DNA of 64,000 nt from Halichondria panicea (lineage: Eukaryota > Porifera > Demospongiae > Suberitida > Halichondriidae), in the NCBI RefSeq assembly GCF_963675165.1, contig NC_087382.1, forward strand, positions 4,565,963-4,629,962. The letters run 5' to 3'. Positions 23,563-35,898 of this stretch are shown here, in pieces. How positions within the stretch are numbered: position 1 is the stretch's first letter; each line of letters begins with the position of its first letter. A model generated the notes under the pieces. That model did not search any database, was not told where the DNA came from, and worked only from the letters and a program-made list of their open reading frames with translations. The position numbers and the translations under genes were made by a program.

Positions 23563-24826
23563 TACCTTGGACCCAATAACTATATAAATAGTGTTACTAT
23601 AGACTAGACACAGACCAAGTAAGCGGCTTACCTCAATGGGATGAGAGTTATCGAGGGCGTCTAGATTTAGAGCACTGGCGTACTCTCGACTGAGGAAGTT
23701 GGTCCAAATCTCAAACTCTGGGTGGGTGTGGTCAACGCACAGGTATTCAATCCAAGTGGCGAGACCCTCGTTAAGCCAGAGATGGGTCCACCACTCCATG
23801 GTCACCTGACGCGGGCAATTAACATAATTTATATGCTAACGGAATTTATATTACTGCATGAACACTCACTATCCGCCCCCACACTCCACACTTATCACAC
23901 TCCCCACCCCCACACTTATCACACACCCCACCCTCACACTTTATCACACTCCCCACCTCCACACTTATCACACTCCCCACCCCCACACTTATCACTCCGG
24001 CTCTATATATACCCTCACTATTTTTCAGACTATCCCCACTTTCTACACTCTCCGCCCCCACACTCCTCACACTATATAATTATATCATCACCACTCTTCA
24101 CACCACCCCATGCACCCTCCTCACATCCTCACCAAGTTGCCGAACCACTGATGAGCGATCTCATGACCCACGACGAGGGCCACCAGCTGTTTAGTGAAGG
24201 CTGAGGAGTTAACAGGATCAACCAGCAACAGCCGCTCCCTGCATGGAGGCAAAGGGGAAGAGGCATACAAAGTATACAAACAAGAAAGTAAGGGCATAAA
24301 GAGTATACCAGGAGTATACTCCAGATTAAACAAACAATTTTTCAGTAATTTTACAAAGGCACAATGAAGCTATGAAGGTTGTAAGTTAAGTAGCTCTCAG
24401 GGCTACCGTACTTCTTTGGCACGCATACTAAAAAATCAACATCCCAGTGTGATATGGTGTGACATGGTCCTTTAGAGATCCTTATACATGTAGGTCTCAA
24501 AATCCAATTGACACCAGAGGAAACAATACTAAAGCAACGCTTACCCTAGCACTTTGTTGCCAATGATTTTGAATAGATTGTAGCAACTAACTACACGGTA
24601 GAGTAACTTGTAATTGACCACACCCACCTGTAAGTGACGAGCCCCCAGTTCTCCATGGCACCAGCTGCAAAGTCCTGGATGGCGATGAGGTCCATCTTTG
24701 GCAGAGGGTACTTGATGTCAAAAAGTAGGTGGCGTAGAAGGGGAGGGTCTTCACAGCAACCTGGGGGGTAGAATGTGTGCTAATGATACAGCAACCTGGG
24801 GGGTAGAATGTGTGCTAATAATACTG

Positions 24827-25908
24827 CAGGGGCGTAGCTACCATTGTTTCCTGGTTGCCCAGAAACCCCCCCAGGAGCTGCTGAGAAAATTGGGCAGGGC
24901 TCCCTATAATTGAAATCATGCAGCCCTGCCCATCTTTTCACACGTGGCTGCAAATCAATAATCAGAGCAGCACCGTGAAGCGTTTCACTTTGGCTTTGTC
25001 TCAGCTAGTTAGTCTCAGCTAGCTAGCTACCTCAAGCAAAGAAGACCAAGACTTAAGTTCTAGATCTAGTATCAATCCTGAATGCTCCAGTATTCTCAGA
25101 CTCAGCTCTAAGCACAACTTTATTCAGGAAGTGTACAAGTTTAGAACAATCTCAGCCACATGAAACCTCTCAGGTAAATGACATTTAATTGTTGCTCAGC
25201 TAGACTAGCATACCCAATTGGCACCTGCATGCCTAGTATGTTACGTCTATAGCTAGCTAGCTTCTCACAAACATGTAAAAAAGTCATGAACAATAGTCAA
25301 TAACAGTAGGTGTGCCCCAATCAAGAGGGTGTGGTAGCGGAAGTGGGCGTGGCCACAAAAATTTCGCGGCGCTATCGCGCCGCTCATTATTCTCCAGAAA
25401 CCCTAGTCTCATGAATCAGCCGCCGTTCTTTGGAACCACCGTCTGAGCACTCTTGTCATCGTTTTATGTGCCAAGACGGAATTCCGTCTTGACCAATCAA
25501 ATTGCAGAAGTCCAGTCAGGTGATGAACTTGGAGGCAGCAAAGAACTGCACTTTGCTCAACGCATTTGGATAATCATTACGCATGCATTACGCATGGTAA
25601 ACACTTCATACATAGAAGCTGGTACGAAGCATGAGCAAGGCAAGCAGGGGTCCTTGGGCACAGATTTAGCACCACAGCAAAACACAAGTAGAGAGAGATG
25701 CCTTCTCTTGGCGATTTGTATAACAATTAGAAAATATGTGTGGGTGTAAGATCACGATTTAATTAGATTCCATTGGTTTTGTGAGCAATCAACATTCCAT
25801 TTTGAAATGACTTCATGACAAGAGTGCTCAGACGGTGGTTCCAAAAGAACGGCGGCTGATTCATGAGACTACAGAAACCCCTGTCTCAAAAGTCTGGCTA
25901 CGCCCCTG
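24827..25908. mobile_element. hAT-like element with nested insertion, unit B
   Basis: Counterpart of 235-839, with the same termini, enlarged to 1082 bp by a second element at 25404-25871. Confidence 0.75.
25404..25871. mobile_element. MULE-like element nested in the hAT-like element
   Basis: 468 bp with inverted repeats of nearly 60 bp (tagtctcatgaatcagccgc inward) and an exact 9-bp target duplication CAGAAACCC at 25395-25403 and 25872-25880. The empty site is at 803 in unit A. It is present only in unit B, so it inserted after the recent 25-kb duplication or was lost cleanly from A. A 98-codon open frame inside has no recognisable motif. Confidence 0.8.
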
Positions 25909-27353
25909 TACTGCTAGTGATACAACACACTGGGGGGTATATAAAATGCAACGCAAACATTGAGGTATATAACTTAAGTTTGTGGGAGGTCAAATTATAA
26001 TTTCAGAAAGAAATCTGCTACTCTAATGGTGGTTGATTTTATATATGTGCACATGTAGAGCCCAAAATAGTAAGTAATTGTGCTAGCTAACTTTGAGCTC
26101 ATAACTTGAGTTTGGAAGTTCAGAATTGAGAATGAAAAGATGCATTCTGTAGCTCTAAGGGAGGTCTACCAATAACACAAATAAACTCTGTCAAGTAATT
26201 AATTTAACTCACATCAAGAGCGTACTGTCCGTTCTCCTTCTTGCCTGTGGGCGTGAACACCCTCATCAGCACGCCATTGGAGTCCCGCCCCTCTACATGG
26301 TCAAACTCTCCCACGATGAACGCCAGGAGGTACGTGGACATGATGGGAGTGCGGGCCAACATCACTCTCTTTAAACCACCCTCTACATCCTCACAGCTCG
26401 TCTCGTTCTGTGGAGTGGGTGGGTGTGCGTGCAGATCAATTCATATAGTTGGGTGGAGGGTGACAGTATATTAATCTCTCAATTTTCTTAAAAGGCTGCT
26501 TTTCGTAAGCAATTGCAATTAAGCAACCTATAGTTGCTGTTAAGAGGGGTAGCTACAAATTGCATGATCGGTTTTGACCACAACATAAATTATAGAATTT
26601 TTACACATGGATTCATCACAATCAGTAGACTTAATATAGTACAATAGGGCAAGGTCTAGTACATTGTTCTAGAAAGACAAAGTCAATCAGAATGGGGGAT
26701 TTCCACGGGTTTCCCCACCAGTGCATAGAGTACAATAGTGAAAGCTCTAGTGGAAAGATAAGCAATAGTGACCCCAAGCATATGTCATTTATACACATGT
26801 ATATCTCACTACATGTGTTAAATGTATAATTATACTCACCATGTTGGACAGAGCCACAAAGTCCTTGGGTACAATGAGGGTGACATTAAAGGAGGCCTTG
26901 ATGAAAGGTTCGTCCCAGCAGAGGAGGGCTCGGCGGGTATCAGCTGCCTGTGCATGTGCACGTGTGTGTGTGGTGGAAAACATAAAATGCAAACCGAGTT
27001 GGGTGCACATTCGTCCATGAAACCTTGACCTATTCAACATTTCAAATTTCTCAAACAGGAAGATGACCATTTTCCAGTTCATACACAATGTTTTCGTCTG
27101 CCTTATTTTATTTAGCATCGCAACATGAGCTTCTTTCCAAAATACTAACAAGGGGTTAGTTATGCTTTCCGTATACCTCATTCTATCTATACCAATGAAT
27201 GAAAAAATGTATTACGAAACGGTAGTCATAACAATAATCACACAATCTATGCAGACTGTCGCTAGATACGAACACATAAAATAAAGATATTAACACACTA
27301 AAGAGTCACACTCTACAAGTATCTTACACAAAATAAACGAAAGATATAATCAT

Positions 27354-28928
27354 CTAGGTACATTTTTCTTTTTCTTTTTTTGTACAAAAATCGGGGTCAA
27401 CTAGGTGATACCACGGTATGAGCACAGACATCATCACACTAATCATATATCCAGTGAGCTGAATTATTCGACCAGCGTGCCTTAGCGGGCTCAGATTTGC
27501 TCTTTGTTCGACGTGCAAAAACACAGGATAAAGGATAACTATTACAATAATAGTTACAATAATCACAGAAGCAATAACACATTTGAAACAACGTTGAGAT
27601 TTTTTCCGACTCCACTTGAGTAGACAAGTGTTGAGAGTTGCGAAAATAACCAATTCCACACGAGTGAATGTCAACAAACCACCCATTGCCGAGCTGGCCA
27701 TAGTGAAATCGTAAACTAGTTTGTAGCATACAGCAGTTTGCTTTTGATTGTCAACAATCTCAGTGCAGTTGGCGGTGATAGGTTCCTCATCGAAGTTGTT
27801 GTCAAGGATATAGCAGTCTCGACTGGTATCGCACATTAGATCAGATTTGACAAAAAAAACATCAGCTCCTACAGACAAAGTAAAAGCAAGCCAGAACAAA
27901 GCTTTAATGATCAATATGAACTGAAAGTAATTTGATTTTTCCAGCACTGGAATGTCATCAACGTACACAACTTGCCGGCCAAGTTTATCAATATAAGCCA
28001 CTCTTGGTGTGTCTCTCAGCACGCCTTGGTTGCTCCCATACACAATTCTAACAACACCATTGAAAAGTCCCATTAACAAAAAATATATACGCCACCATGG
28101 AATTTTAGAGCAAATTTTACGCAACCATTGCCAAAGACGTACATAGCTGGAATGAGTACAACACTTTCGGACACATCTGTTACATGGACGCTCGTCATTT
28201 GGCACATCATCGGCAAAGGCAACTGGAGTGGGAGAGTCAAGTACAAACTCTTCAGTCCTTTTACCAGAGTCTGTTCTATCCAATTGAATGATCTCCAGCA
28301 TAGGCACACTCTTTTCCTGGCGACTGGCGACTGACAAGCGACTGGCTTGAGGTGTGCTAGTGCTTTCAGCAGGAAGAGTAGATGTGCTCTGTTCCAATTC
28401 AGAGCTACATTTACACTTAGACATGCGATGACAAGGTTTTTCATTTCGCTTGGTACAATCTATACATTCACATTCTTCGCATAAGAGTTTTTTGCAATGT
28501 GTACAGTGACAAGTTTCGCAAAGACAAAGTTCTGGAGGCTTCCTTGAGCATTCATCGCATCCTGGGAAGAAATGACAGCTTTTGTAAGAGTCTTTCTTAC
28601 GATCACTACCATCGTCAGGATTGCTATTCTCACCAGGAACCAGGGGATCACTAGCCTGAACACGGTCAATACAGTCCTCACAAGCACAAGGTGCTGGGTC
28701 GTCCATACACATGAGACGGTTGCAACGCGTGCAGTGACAATCGCATGCCTTAGGGCAGTAGCTGAACTCCTGTAGAGCTTCTTTGAGTCTGTCCTTCTCT
28801 AAACAGCACACAACACACCACATAATAATCACTAGAGAGACCAACAATACACAAGCAAACCATATGAGGATAATCGGGACTATGTCAAACTCTAGGTAAC
28901 AGCTCTCAACATGACAGATGTTACCCAT
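27354..28928 (-). CDS. Cys-rich multipass membrane protein, copy B1
   Basis: Unit-B counterpart of the gene at 2284-3858. The deduced 524-residue protein is identical, including the Cys-rich zone, the conserved VDDIPVLEK segment and the Lys-rich tail. The four 22-bp upstream repeats are also present. Identity at this level reflects the recent 25-kb duplication, so it says nothing independent about selection. Confidence 0.75.
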   Translation of the reverse strand: MGNICHVESCYLEFDIVPIILIWFACVLLVSLVIIMWCVVCCLEKDRLKEALQEFSYCPKACDCHCTRCNRLMCMDDPAPCACEDCIDRVQASDPLVPGENSNPDDGSDRKKDSYKSCHFFPGCDECSRKPPELCLCETCHCTHCKKLLCEECECIDCTKRNEKPCHRMSKCKCSSELEQSTSTLPAESTSTPQASRLSVASRQEKSVPMLEIIQLDRTDSGKRTEEFVLDSPTPVAFADDVPNDERPCNRCVRKCCTHSSYVRLWQWLRKICSKIPWWRIYFLLMGLFNGVVRIVYGSNQGVLRDTPRVAYIDKLGRQVVYVDDIPVLEKSNYFQFILIIKALFWLAFTLSVGADVFFVKSDLMCDTSRDCYILDNNFDEEPITANCTEIVDNQKQTAVCYKLVYDFTMASSAMGGLLTFTRVELVIFATLNTCLLKWSRKKSQRCFKCVIASVIIVTIIVIVILYPVFLHVEQRANLSPLRHAGRIIQLTGYMISVMMSVLIPWYHLVDPDFCTKKEKEKCT

Positions 28929-30024
28929 CCTGCATAGCTCAGACAGTAACTGATTTTAGCTCAGACAGTAACTGATTTTAGCTCAGACAGTAACTGATTT
29001 TAGCTCAGACAGTAACTGATTTATTTTTGTGCATTTGTGCCTTTTATGCAAAACATGCAATAATCATAATTATAATGATTACGCCCACAGGAAGTTAATT
29101 AGGACTGAATATGTAATTCTGAATCAAGTGGTATAGAAAACCCATTTATTGCACATAGAATAAACGGAAAATGAAACTATACACACATAGAATTTATACA
29201 GCTAAGAAACTAAATCCTAGTAAAATGACAGGTAATTGGTGGGTGTGGTTTCTGTCCCCCCCCCACATTTTCAAGGATCTATAGTCAATAATACCGGGTA
29301 ATTTCGTTAGGTAAAACTTGATCGTTTGCTTCTGGTTCCGATAAACCACGCCCACGTTTTTAGGGTAAAATTTGGGTCGAGGTTAGCTTACCACGAAAAT
29401 ACTCACTATATACGGTAAGTGATACAGTAGAACCTCGCTAATCCGAATAAAGCGGGACCAGACCCCATGCATCCGAATACATGACATTTCCAGATTAATG
29501 GATGTCATTAAAATTAATTATTATGAGTATCGTTAATGAAGACACTTGTATTATATAATACCGTATAATCTGGTTAGTAAGAGCATGCGCCTATAGGGAA
29601 AAGCAGGCCTCTATCCGATGCGCTTATAGAGATTAATCACGCCCATGACGTTTCAATTAACAACAAACAATTAAGCAACCTATAGTAGCTGTTAAGAGGG
29701 TACCTACAAATTGCATGACCGGTTTTGACCACAACAGAATTTTTACACAACATAAATTATAGAATTTTTACACGTGGATTCATCACAATCAGTGGACTTA
29801 ATATAGTACAATAGGGCAAGGTGTAGTACATTGTTCTAGAAAGACAAAGTCAGCTAGTGTAGCTGTGTAATCAGAATGGGGGATTCCACGGGTTTCCCCA
29901 CCAGTGCATAGTAGAGTACAATAGTGAAAGCTCTAGTGGAATTAAGATAAACAATAGTGACCCCAAGCATATGTCATACACATGTATATCTCACTACATG
30001 TGTTAAATGTATAATTATACTCAC

Positions 30025-30125
30025 CATGTTGGACAGAGCCACAAGGTCCTTGGGTACAATGAGGGTGACATCAAAGGAGGCCGAGGTTCGTCCCAGCAGG
30101 GGAGGGCTCGGCGGGCATCAGCTGC
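30025..30125 (-). pseudogene. Extra PSA exon 4 with 7-nt deletion, unit B
   Basis: Counterpart of the exon at 4954-5054, with the same 7-nt deletion and intact splice-site context, between the two Cys-rich genes of the second repeat unit. The lesion therefore predates the 25-kb duplication. Confidence 0.8.
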
Positions 30126-30539
30126 CTGTGCATGTGCATGTGTGTGTGTGGTGGAAAACATAAAATGCAAACCGAGTTGGGTGCATATTCGTCCATGAAA
30201 CCTTGACCTATTCAACATTTCAAATTTCTCAAACAGGAAGATGACCATTTTCCAGTTCATACACAATGTTTTCGTCTGCCTTATTTTATTTAGCATCGCA
30301 ACATGAGCTTCTTTCCAAAATACTAACAAGGGGTTAGTTATGCTTTCCGTATACCTCATTCTATCTATACTAATGAATGAACTTAAAAAAAAAGTATTAC
30401 GAAACGGTAGTCATAACAATAATTACACAATCTATGCAGACTGTCGCTAGATACGAACACATAAAAATAAAGATATTAACACACTAAAGAGTCACACTCT
30501 ACAAATATCTTACACAAAATAAACGAAAGATATAATCAT

Positions 30540-32096
30540 CTAGGTACATGTACATTTAAGTGTACAAAAGTCGGGGTCAACTAGGTAATACCACGGTATG
30601 AGCACAGACATCATCACACTAATCATATATCCAGTGAACTGAATTATTCGACCAGCGTGCCTTAGCGGGCTCAGATTTGCCATTAATTCGATGTGCAAAA
30701 ACACAGGATAAAGGATAACTATTCCAAGAATAGTTACAATAATCACAGAAGCATTAAAAAATTTGAAACAACATTGACATTTTTTCCGACTCAACTTGAG
30801 TAGATAAGTGTTGAGAGTTGCGAAAATAACCAATTCCACACGAGTGAATGTCAACAAACCACCCATTGCCGAGCTGGCCATAGTGAAATCGAAAACTAGT
30901 TCGTAGCATACAGCAGTTTGCTTTTGATTGTCAACAATCTCAGTGCAGTTGGCGGTGATAGGTTCCTCATCGAAGTTGTTGTCAAGGATATAGCAGTCTC
31001 GACTGGTATCGCACATTAGATCAGATTTGACAAAAAAAACATCAGCTCCTACAGACAAAGTAAAAGCAAGCCAGAACAAAGCTTTAATGATCAATATGAA
31101 CTGGAAGTAATTTGATTTTTCCAGCACTGGAATGTCATCAACGTACACAACTTGCCGGCCCAGTTTATCAATATAAGTCACTCTTGGTGTGTCTCTCAGC
31201 ACGCCTTGGTTGCTCCCATACACAATTCTAACAACAGCATTGAAAATTCCCATTAACACAAAATATATATGCCACCATGGAATGTTAGAGCAAAACCATT
31301 GCCAAAAACGTACATAGCTGGAACGAGTACAACACTTTCGGACACATCTGTTACATGGACGCTCGTCATTTGGCACATCATCGGCTGGAGTGGGAGAGTC
31401 AGGTACAAACTCTTCAGTCCTTTTACCAGAGTCTGTTCTATCCAATTGAACGATCTCCAGCATAGGCACACTCTTTTCTTGGCGACTGGCGACTGACAAG
31501 CGACTGGCTTGAGGTGTGCTAGTGCTTTCAGCAGGAAGAGTAGATGTGCTCTGTTCCAATTCAGAGCTACATTTACACTTAGACATGCGATGACAAGGTT
31601 TTTCATTTCGCTTGGTACAATCTATACATTCACATTCTTCGCATAAGAGTTTTTTGCAATGTGTACAGTGACAAGTTTCGCAAAGACAAAGTTCTGGAGG
31701 CTCCTTTGAACATTCATCGCATCCTGGGAAGAAATGACAGCTTTTGTAAGAGCCTTTCTTACGATCACCACCATCGTCAGGATTGCTATTCTCACCAGGA
31801 ACCAGGGGATCACTAGCCTGAACACGATCAATACAGTCCTCACAAGCACAAGGTGTTGCTGGGTTGTCCATACACATGAGACGGTTGCAACGCGTGCAGT
31901 GACAGTAATCGCATGCCTTAGGGCAGTAGCTGAACTTCTGTAGAGCTTCTTTGAGTCTGCCCTCCTCTAAACAGCACACAACACACCACATAATAATGAC
32001 TAGAACGACCAACAATCCACAAGCAAACCATATGAGGATAATCGGGACTATGTCAAACTCTAGGTAACAGCTCTCAACATGACAGATGTTACCCAT
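30540..32096 (-). CDS. Cys-rich multipass membrane protein, copy B2
   Basis: Unit-B counterpart of the gene at 5469-7025. One residue differs (Ile to Leu in the fourth hydrophobic segment, TILGIVIL). The start is placed at MGNICHVESC as in the other copies, although the frame is open to a Met at 32153. It is followed by the broken PSA exon 4 at 30025 and then by copy B1. Confidence 0.72.
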   Translation of the reverse strand: MGNICHVESCYLEFDIVPIILIWFACGLLVVLVIIMWCVVCCLEEGRLKEALQKFSYCPKACDYCHCTRCNRLMCMDNPATPCACEDCIDRVQASDPLVPGENSNPDDGGDRKKGSYKSCHFFPGCDECSKEPPELCLCETCHCTHCKKLLCEECECIDCTKRNEKPCHRMSKCKCSSELEQSTSTLPAESTSTPQASRLSVASRQEKSVPMLEIVQLDRTDSGKRTEEFVPDSPTPADDVPNDERPCNRCVRKCCTRSSYVRFWQWFCSNIPWWHIYFVLMGIFNAVVRIVYGSNQGVLRDTPRVTYIDKLGRQVVYVDDIPVLEKSNYFQFILIIKALFWLAFTLSVGADVFFVKSDLMCDTSRDCYILDNNFDEEPITANCTEIVDNQKQTAVCYELVFDFTMASSAMGGLLTFTRVELVIFATLNTYLLKLSRKKCQCCFKFFNASVIIVTILGIVILYPVFLHIELMANLSPLRHAGRIIQFTGYMISVMMSVLIPWYYLVDPDFCTLKCTCT

Positions 32097-32486
32097 CCTG
32101 CATAGCTCAGACAGTAACTGATTTATTTTTGTGCATTTGTGCCTTTTATGCATATAATCATAATGATTACGCCCACAGGAAGTTAATTAGGACTGAATAT
32201 GTAATTCTGAATCAAGTGGTATAGAAAACCCATTTATTGCACATAGAATAAACGGAAAATGAAACTATACACACATAGAATTTATACAACTAAGAAACTA
32301 AATCCTACAGGTAATTGGTGGGTGTGGTTTCCTCCCCCCCACATTTTCGAGGATCTATAGTCAATAATATCGGGTAATTTCGTTAGGTAAAAAACTTGAT
32401 CGTTTGCTTCTGGTTCCGATAAACCACGCCCACGTTTTTAGGGTCAAATTTGGGTCGAGGTTAGCTTGCCACGAAAATACTTACTA

Positions 32487-33376
32487 CAGTAGACTCTCGT
32501 TAATCCGGTCACCCTTGGGACCATGCAGCTTGGCCGGAATAGCGAGGTGGCTGCAGCTCAGGAAATAGCCGCGGCTTAAAAACGACCTTACCTCGAATCT
32601 AATGACTACTTTTTGCGGTTCTTGTCTCGAGGATAATGTAGGATAATGAATCATTTTGTTCTCTATTTAAGTGTAATTCAATTTTATTTGCTAAACCACA
32701 CCCAAAACGTCATATCCGGCCATAAACACGTATACAATTACATTGAAAACCTTGTTTTAGCCTCGACCCCAGGCCGATCCGTCTCCAATTGAACGCTAGT
32801 TAGCCTATTTTTCAACTTCGTTCTATTAAAAAAAAAATTGGCCTCGGACCGAGGCTAACCTTGTTTCGTTTGGGACAGCCAGCACTGGCCGTACTTCAGT
32901 AGTCGGGCGCCGCCGCCCTCTATACCGTTGCCCGGAAGGAGGTCGGGAATCAAGCCTATCCACAGTTTTGTTCTGTTGTTGGAAATCCAACAATTCCACC
33001 AGCTCCAATCAGATTGCAGTATCTCAAGGGGATTGATCACACCCACTCAACTGTACCACGTGTGAATTTTGCACACGTTGGATTGACTGAGAGGCGAGGC
33101 CAACACCCACTTTATAATAAATGATATTCATCGCTATTGGTTAGCACCCACATAGAATAAATGATATTCATGATACTATTGCGTAACAGGCCAGAACAAA
33201 ACTGTGGATATTAGGCTTGATTCCCGACCTCCTTCAAGGAGGGCGGCGGCGCTCGACTAGTACTTCAGGGTGAGTTTTGTGCAGTAAACATATAGCTAGC
33301 ATTCCGTGCCAAGCCAAATGGCCGGTATATTGAGATGGCCGTACTTCAGGGAGCCGGGAATAGCGAGAGTCTACTG
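32487..33376. mobile_element. TA-flanked Tc1/pogo-type non-autonomous element, unit B
   Basis: Counterpart of 7417-8306 with the same TA-flanked ends and the same nested foldback (32758-32857). Confidence 0.8.
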
Positions 33377-34975
33377 TATATACGGTAACTAAGTGATACA
33401 GTAGACCTTGCTAATCGGGACCAGACCCCATGCATCCGAATACATGACATTTCCAGATTAATTATTAATTATTATGAATATCATTAATGAATACACTTTT
33501 GTACATGTATTATATAATACCGTATAATCTGGTTAGTAAGCGCATGCACCTATAGGGAAAAGAGCAGGCCTCTATCCGATGCGCTTATAGAGATTAATCA
33601 CGCCCATGACCTTTCAATGAAGCAAATCTCCATTAGCTGGCTCAATCGTTATCTGTAAGAGGTCTATATAGTCATATCAACTAGTTAACATCTATAAAGA
33701 AGTGTGGAGACCAGTTGTTGGGCAGAGAACTGTGCAAAAAACCATGCGCCTTCTATCCAGGCTCTTGGTCTGCTAACCAGTATGTGCCTACATTGTTGTA
33801 TTTGTGGCCAGAAGGGAAGTCTTTTATCTCAACTTTCTCTCTAATATACCCTTTCTCTATTAATACGTGAGTGCAGTGGCCATTGTATTGAGCACGTTAT
33901 TGGTTAACCACGTTATTGATAAAATGAAAGCACCACGGGTGCTGATGCCTCGGTGGAGGTGCCAACGCTATATATAGTACATAACATAAAACTACTAATA
34001 GCTAGCTTTTATACACGTACACACATTGATTATAATTATCATGATGAATTTTGCTGCATGCAATCAACCGAATAGTGGGTAATGATCGACCATGATTGTT
34101 GTTAAAAACGATCGATGCCAAAAGTTCAAGTCTAAAATAAATGGCTGCAAAGTCAGCAGAGCCTTACAGCTCTCTGCTCACTCTTGCAGCTACCAATAGC
34201 TAGCGTTCTAGTGCAGAGCTAACTACTAAGTAGAGTAGTAACACTCGGTGAACAAGTTTTGCTACGGACTCTTCTGAAAAGGCTGCAATAGCATTCCAAG
34301 TAAGCAAAACTAGGCATAACTCGAGAACGAAGCATTATTTTGCAAATCCACGAATTAAAATCCAAGTAAACATGACTAGAAGCCTATAGAAACTCTTACT
34401 TGCACTTGATTCATCCTTGAGCAGCTGTAGCGGTCTACACACACAGACACACAGATACATAGCCTCTACACAGGCTCTCCTTTTTCTGTTCTTTATCACA
34501 ATCGTTCAATAAGATAAAATACTGTATTATTCGTTCAATGAGATAAAATACGGTATTAATTGGAGGAATAAAGAAAGAAATAGACGTAAAGTTAGGAAAA
34601 AGGAGAGCATGTATCGGGAAGTCGCGTGAGGGTAGAAGGGTGGTAGAAGGGTGAAAATGAGCGTGGGCATACTGAGCTAGAGATGTTGGACTGCCCACGC
34701 AGAGGTCTACGACTAGTAAAACTTTGCCTGCAGCAAGCTGGACATGGACTTGGAACTGGAAGTTTGCAAGCACTATAGGCTCTAGCTATACCTTAGGCTT
34801 AGCTAGATGATCTACTAGTCTAGATTGTGTGTTTGGATTCTATCACTATTACTTTTTCTTGTGTCTTTCTACATGCTATAGTAGAATAGCTTAGTCATCA
34901 TTATCATATAGCAGGTAGCTACTGCCACCAGAGCTGGCCACGCTGGTTCTCTGATCTGACTTGCAGCACAGCTTG

Positions 34976-35036
34976 TAGATGGGCGTGCCCGTCCCCAGCC
35001 CCCATTTTTATGGCCGGGGACGGGCACGCCCATCTA
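34976..35036. mobile_element. 61-bp near-perfect foldback, unit B
   Basis: Counterpart of 9915-9975 with the same 9-bp duplication. Confidence 0.78.
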
Positions 35037-35474
35037 CACAGCTTGGTGGTTGTCTCAGTGCAGTACAGTACAGTCTTACTCCGAATGTGTGGGAGAATAC
35101 CTTACGTCACGATTGTGGGCTACATATCGCCCACGTTCATAAAAATCCTTGTGGATCACGCGATTTCCCAAACCAGGCCTTACTTTTTCTTAACTGTACG
35201 CCCATTTCTTTCTTTGCTGCCTCACTATGTCTTTCTTATGTTTATGGATGAACAGTGACAACAGCAAGAAAAAGTAAGGCCTGGGAGCGAGGCTAACAGA
35301 TACACAGACACACAAACACACTACCGTATACCTCGCTTGCGCATGCGCACCGAGGCATAATTATTGCTGATTCAGTAAAGCAAATTTTTTTTTTTCCCGT
35401 GTAATATGTAATATCAAAACAATACAACTGTACAAAAGCAACAGACCAAAAGATAAGAGGGGGGGGCATACAGT

Positions 35475-35898
35475 TTAGCGGATACCATCCGCTGAAGGAG
35501 GTAAAGTTTGTTGGCGATGAAGCCACAGGCAGGCATTTCCTCTCCAAAGTGCAATGGCCAGGCGATGAAACAGATGCTTCTTGGTGGAGGATATGGAATG
35601 TGTCAAGGTTACTCTCCGGTCTATGGCATTTCCGATGGCACCTATGATGTTGATTGCTTCTTCGCCTAGACCTCCTAGTGTTTCTGCCACAATGGGAATG
35701 AAGTTTACACCTATGGAGCGGCAGGCCTGTAGATGGGTGGTGAGTTTGCGCCTAACTCCAACTTCTAGGGCGTGTCCAGGGGAGAAGGCAGCTTCATGAA
35801 TGAGGGTTTGCTGGAGTGCGCATGAGCAGTAGTGTATTTTACTGATAGCCCCTCCTCTTTTCAGTTGCCATTTTGTCCGGATTTGCAAGGTTTCGGAC
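35475..35898 (-). pseudogene. Retroelement ORF C-terminal fragment, unit B
   Basis: Counterpart of 10413-10836 with the same deduced sequence, again cut at the palindrome border (35898/35899). Confidence 0.5.

Larger units (their letters stand above)
1..24593. repeat. 25-kb tandem repeat unit A
   Basis: Position 1 corresponds to 24594 and the two units run in the same order and orientation. From 1 to about 18725 the match to 24594-43790 is near-identical by eye apart from a few indels; from 18725 to 24593 the match to 43790-49602 is clearly weaker, with several element-sized gaps. The unit contains PSA exons 4-6 of copy 3, two Cys-rich genes, an 8-14 kb block of transposons, NBR1 exons, and PSA exons 7-19 of copy 2. 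Confidence 0.92.
16045..26947 (-). pseudogene. NPEPPS: Second PSA copy, 5'-truncated and frameshifted
   Basis: Exons matching 4-19 of the intact gene: 26947-26840, 26407-26213, 24760-24628, 24238-24133, 23805-23632, 20796-20693, 20549-20489, 20435-20326, 19982-19919, 19817-19684, 19073-18945, 18617-18398, 17922-17723, 17262-17155, 16630-16475, 16224-16045. Exons 1-3 are absent; the DNA upstream holds the Cys-rich genes and then the next repeat unit. Exon 6 is 133 nt instead of 131: five A's where the intact copy has three on the plus strand, just before GAMEN, which shifts the frame. Exon 9 is 104 nt instead of 105 (one G lost in the run near 20740). In exon 8 the conserved Phe after the zinc-ligand Glu is Leu (NEGLATW). 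HEIAH is intact and splice sites look usable, so a transcript is possible, but a full enzyme is not. Confidence 0.85.
26509..33620. repeat. Inner tandem duplication of the Cys-rich gene, unit B
   Basis: Same inner duplication as in unit A: copies at about 26509-29667 and 29668-33620. The TA-flanked element is again only in the second copy, at 32487-33376. Confidence 0.85.
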
